NCBI GenBank assembly: GCA_964392615.1
Contig: CAYMRB010000005.1
Span: forward strand, 1 to 62,191
Length of the DNA: 62,191 bases
Source of the DNA: CAYMRB01 sp964392615
GTDB taxonomy: Bacteria > Planctomycetota > UBA8108
Direction of reading: 5' to 3'
Under the pieces are notes generated by a model. It ran no database searches, was not told the DNA's origin, and saw only the letters and a program-made list of their open reading frames with translations. Shown here piece after piece: positions 60,519-62,191 of this stretch. The first letter of the stretch is position 1; each line of letters begins with the position of its first letter. Both the position numbers and the translations under genes were made by a program.

Positions 60519-60956
60519 GTCTTCCGCCTGCAGGGTGATCATGGTGAGTCGAGATCCGTGAAACTCATAGTGAACCGAGTATCCAGAATGCTCGAACTGA
60601 ATCCAATCGCGTACTGCGCCCGCGAACTCGACGTTACCCTCTACGGCCGTCGCTTCGGTCTCACGAGCGAATCTCTGCGCTTCGGCCTTGGATCGGAATA
60701 GCGGAAAGCTCTCCTTCAGCTCGTCGAGCGGGCAGTACGTTCCTATCTCGACCAGCTCGATGAACAACGCGCGGAGAGTCTGGTGCTCGCCGAAGACGAA
60801 TTGCAGGCCAAGCTCTGGAATCACCGCCGTGTACTCGTCGGCCATACCCTCGTGGGCACGGTCGTACTTGTATGCGACTTCGACGTCGTAGGTCTCGAAG
60901 AGATCGCACAAGAACTCACACTTGAGTTCCGCACCGAGCAGATCGACGTGTCTCAC
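60513..60956 (-). CDS. Cassette-like gene, protein of unknown function
   Basis: 147 residues from the GTG ending at 60956 (VRHVDLLGAELKCEF). The frame is open further upstream, but that part is the 131-bp repeat. Composition is acidic and compact: CDLFETYDVEVAYKYDRAHEG, EYTAVIPELGLQFVFGEHQTLRALFIEL, KAEAQRFARETEATAVEGNV and WIQFEHSGYSVHYEFHG. The GLQFVF...LRALFIE phrase resembles immunity- or adaptor-like small proteins, but I cannot assign a family. It starts 25 bases after the GTTGAGC core of the upstream repeat and its TAG stop lies in a GCCTAGC box, both as expected for an integron cassette gene. Confidence 0.65.
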   Translation of the reverse strand: MRHVDLLGAELKCEFLCDLFETYDVEVAYKYDRAHEGMADEYTAVIPELGLQFVFGEHQTLRALFIELVEIGTYCPLDELKESFPLFRSKAEAQRFARETEATAVEGNVEFAGAVRDWIQFEHSGYSVHYEFHGSRLTMITLQAEDA

Positions 60957-60981
60957 CTGATCAAGTGACCAACGGGGACAG

Positions 60982-61112
60982 CTCAACGGCGCCCAGCGCC
61001 GTTGAAGGAACGAAGGAACGCGAGCAGCGTAGCACGCGAACGGATAGCCCGGAAGCCCGACCACGGTGCCCGCGTGCCCACCGCTGCTGGCGTCCGTTTG
61101 CGGCGGCCTGTC
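60982..61112 (-). repeat. attC-like direct repeat, copy 1 (131 bp)
   Basis: Aligned with copy 2 it is identical at 120 of 123 shared positions and carries an extra 8-base GAAGGAAC duplication. Read on the minus strand it opens with GCCTGAC (61116-61110), in which TGA is the HNH stop codon, and closes with GTTGAGC (60987-60981), a match to the GTTRRRY integron core. Internal complementary arms are present (AGCAGCG/CGCTGCT; GGCGC/GCGCC). Length fits long attC sites such as Vibrio cholerae repeats. Confidence 0.65.
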
Positions 61113-61563
61113 AGGCCGTCCCCCGATCTCGCAGTCGACGTTCAGCGGCGGGGCTCGGAAACCGACCGACCTCGATGAGCGCGTTTCGCTCGAGGACACG
61201 GTCGACCAAGTTGAAGGCCAAGACGTTCGCGGTGACCTCGCCGATGTCGGTGAGCGGAACGATGGCAGAGCCGTCCAGACGGAAATGCGTGTGCCAGTGG
61301 TCAGTCCGCGGATTGTAGAACCGGACGAGCTCGCCGGTAGCGGGTGCAATGGAGCCAAGGTCTGATCCCTTCGCCCGATTGCAGAACGCGCACGCGTACG
61401 CGAGATTCTCGGAGGAGGTCTCGCCGCCGTGCTTCTCACTGACGACGTGATCGACTTGACAGCCGAAGAACGTGTCGTCCTCGTGGATCAGGCAGTACTC
61501 GCAGATGCGTTCAGCGCGTTCCGAGACATGTCGGCGAAGCTCAGCGCTGACGTAGCTACTCAT
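61111..61563 (-). CDS. HNH endonuclease
   Basis: 150 residues. The HNH/zinc-ribbon core is complete: CEYC (about 22-25), CQVDHVVSEKHGGETSSENL (Asp-His and the downstream His/Asn of the nuclease site) and ACAFCNRAKGSDL (second Cys pair). This is the compact one-domain HNH type that cuts DNA with one metal ion. The C-terminal ~80 residues have no recognised domain and end in a basic tail read into the repeat. Its start overlaps the preceding small gene by 8 bases, so the two are translated together. The stop TGA lies inside a GCCTGAC box at the edge of the repeat. Such nucleases often travel in defence-related or mobile gene cassettes. Confidence 0.9.
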   Translation of the reverse strand: MSSYVSAELRRHVSERAERICEYCLIHEDDTFFGCQVDHVVSEKHGGETSSENLAYACAFCNRAKGSDLGSIAPATGELVRFYNPRTDHWHTHFRLDGSAIVPLTDIGEVTANVLAFNLVDRVLERNALIEVGRFPSPAAERRLRDRGTA

Positions 61564-61792
61564 TCGCGAGGTATTCTCGAGCTCGGGCCTTCGCGAGGCG
61601 CATCAGGTGTTCGATCTCGAGAAAATGGGAGAGCTCGGACTGCTCGTCTGAGGAGAGGCCGGCGCCCTTCTCGCGATGGAGAAGGTCCGCGACTCGGCCG
61701 CGGGTCTCCTCGGAGGGCGAGAACTCCGCGATCGCGTTCGGGCTCGCGCCCTTGGCGAGGAAGTCGACGATCTCTTCGTACACGCGAGTCAT
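61556..61792 (-). CDS. Small helical protein upstream of, and coupled to, the HNH nuclease
   Basis: 78 residues from the ATG ending at 61792 (MTRVYEEIVDFLAKGASPNA). The frame is open further upstream into the second long repeat, but that part is not coding. The protein is helical and acidic: IAEFSPSEETRGRVADLLHREK and LSSDEQSELSHFLEIEHLMR-LAKARAREYL. The same pattern, a short protein with PSEExxxRVxxLL and LEHLMRLAKARA, commonly precedes stand-alone HNH nucleases, so it is probably an accessory or control protein for the nuclease (pattern recognition, not proven). It overlaps the HNH gene by 8 bases. 61 bases separate its start from the GTTGGGC core at 61860-61854. Confidence 0.8.
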   Translation of the reverse strand: MTRVYEEIVDFLAKGASPNAIAEFSPSEETRGRVADLLHREKGAGLSSDEQSELSHFLEIEHLMRLAKARAREYLANE

Positions 61793-61867
61793 GCCCCGAG
61801 CATACAACTCGGCAATAACGAATTCCAGGTCGCCACAAGCTGCGAGTCGCAGGGCCCAACGATCAAA

Positions 61868-61990
61868 CTCATCGGCGCCCAGCGCCGTTGAAGGAACGCG
61901 AGCAGCGTAGCACGCGAACGGATAGCCCGGAAGCCCGACCACGGTGCCCGCGTGCCCGGCGCTGCTGGCGTCCGTTTGCGGCGGCCTGTC
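61868..61990 (-). repeat. attC-like direct repeat, copy 2 (123 bp)
   Basis: 120 of 123 positions match copy 1, same orientation, 886 bases away. Its aligned core is GATGAGT, a change from GTTGAGC that breaks the invariant GTT, but GTTGGGC (61860-61854), 8 bases further along the minus strand, fits GTTRRRY and may be the functional core. It lies directly upstream of the small protein-HNH pair. Confidence 0.6.
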
Positions 61991-62191
61991 GGGGGACGAT
62001 GTTCCTGCAGAGCGGCGGGGCCCCTCGTCGTCCCGGGGGCACGATCGCGACGAAAGAAGTTTCCTCGCCACGCCGCGTAGCGCCGGAGTACGATCGACAC
62101 GACAGGTACGATGGGCTCGAACACCTGTAGCGCCGAGAGGCAGAGGTCAGTAGGTGGCACCATGACCGCGATCGCGAAGAGCTCCTCGCTC
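61991..62191. other. Right edge, no gene supported
   Basis: Frames are open through this stretch but their Arg/Pro/Ser-rich products look like shadows. If the cassette reading is right, the next cassette gene should end near 61990-62150 on the minus strand. A minus-strand frame entering from the edge stops at 62147-62149. Confidence 0.3.

Noticed and set aside
60970..61995. The long repeats as ends of a transposon or MITE.
   Set aside because: They are direct, not inverted, have no flanking target duplications that I can see, and contain GTTRRRY cores and embedded stop codons that fit attC better. Not fully excluded.
61789..62163. Minus-strand frame at the right edge starting MVPPTDLCLSALQVF.
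   Set aside because: It runs straight through the second repeat into Arg-rich sequence, and its first 30 residues match nothing. At most a fragment of a cassette gene.

Overview
The window is a high-GC stretch of bacterial chromosome, almost certainly from an uncultured planctomycete-like bacterium. This is inferred from gene content, not from a marker gene. The signs are several Hanks-type Ser/Thr kinases (one fused to a formylglycine-generating-enzyme-like domain), ECF sigma factors beside kinases, secreted beta-propeller proteins with the WPxWRGP-type opening, and four large secreted proteins ending in the same paired dockerin-like calcium-loop module. A run of exactly 100 N (21325-21424) inside an Asp/Glu repeat shows that this is an assembled scaffold. 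I saw no tRNA, rRNA or CRISPR array.

Layout. 1-5981: end of a nucleoside-symporter-type MFS gene, a divergent class II aldolase, an FHA-GAF protein, a TPR-like protein and a baeRF-type release-factor-like protein. 6082-11717: a signalling block with an operon of ECF sigma factor, Ser/Thr kinase and PocR-like pseudo-sensor kinase, facing a second kinase with a zinc-ribbon tail. 11738-26322: envelope and secreted proteins (TPR lipoprotein, small lipoprotein, terpenoid-cyclase-like repeat protein, FG-GAP protein, beta-propeller, acidic repeat protein, and a 1624-residue lamin-tail/CotH/beta-helix protein). Between the FG-GAP and beta-propeller genes lies a previously unmarked 70-codon frame read through an in-frame TGA with a SECIS-like hairpin: a probable small membrane selenoprotein. 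26725-29699: a FucP-type symporter and a six-hairpin glycosidase. 29707-33764: a divergent ECF sigma factor and kinase-FGE fusion. 33774-39901: a 1573-residue FG-GAP/dockerin protein, a PAS protein and a DUF3788 protein.

40064-47243: a three-gene ribose/galactose-type ABC importer, a secreted helical repeat protein, and translationally coupled aroE-aroK of the shikimate pathway. 47480-56487: an unknown membrane-anchored protein, a lipoprotein, a tightly overlapped four-gene operon (TIGR03546-like, TIGR03545-like, large glycosidase-like protein, MFS transporter) behind a good sigma-70 promoter, and a secreted protein of four repeats. 56673-59965: a TIM-barrel sugar isomerase, a kinase with variant catalytic motifs, and a temptin-like/DUF11/dockerin protein.

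60030-62191: small genes all on the minus strand, separated by near-identical ~123-bp direct repeats. The repeats end in GTTRRRY-type core sites, and the preceding stop codons lie inside GCCTGAC/GCCTAGC boxes. This is the architecture of an integron gene-cassette array. No integrase is in the window; it would be expected to the right.

The window therefore combines sugar uptake and breakdown, kinase/sigma signalling and elaborate secreted surface proteins with two unusual items: the putative selenoprotein and the cassette array.
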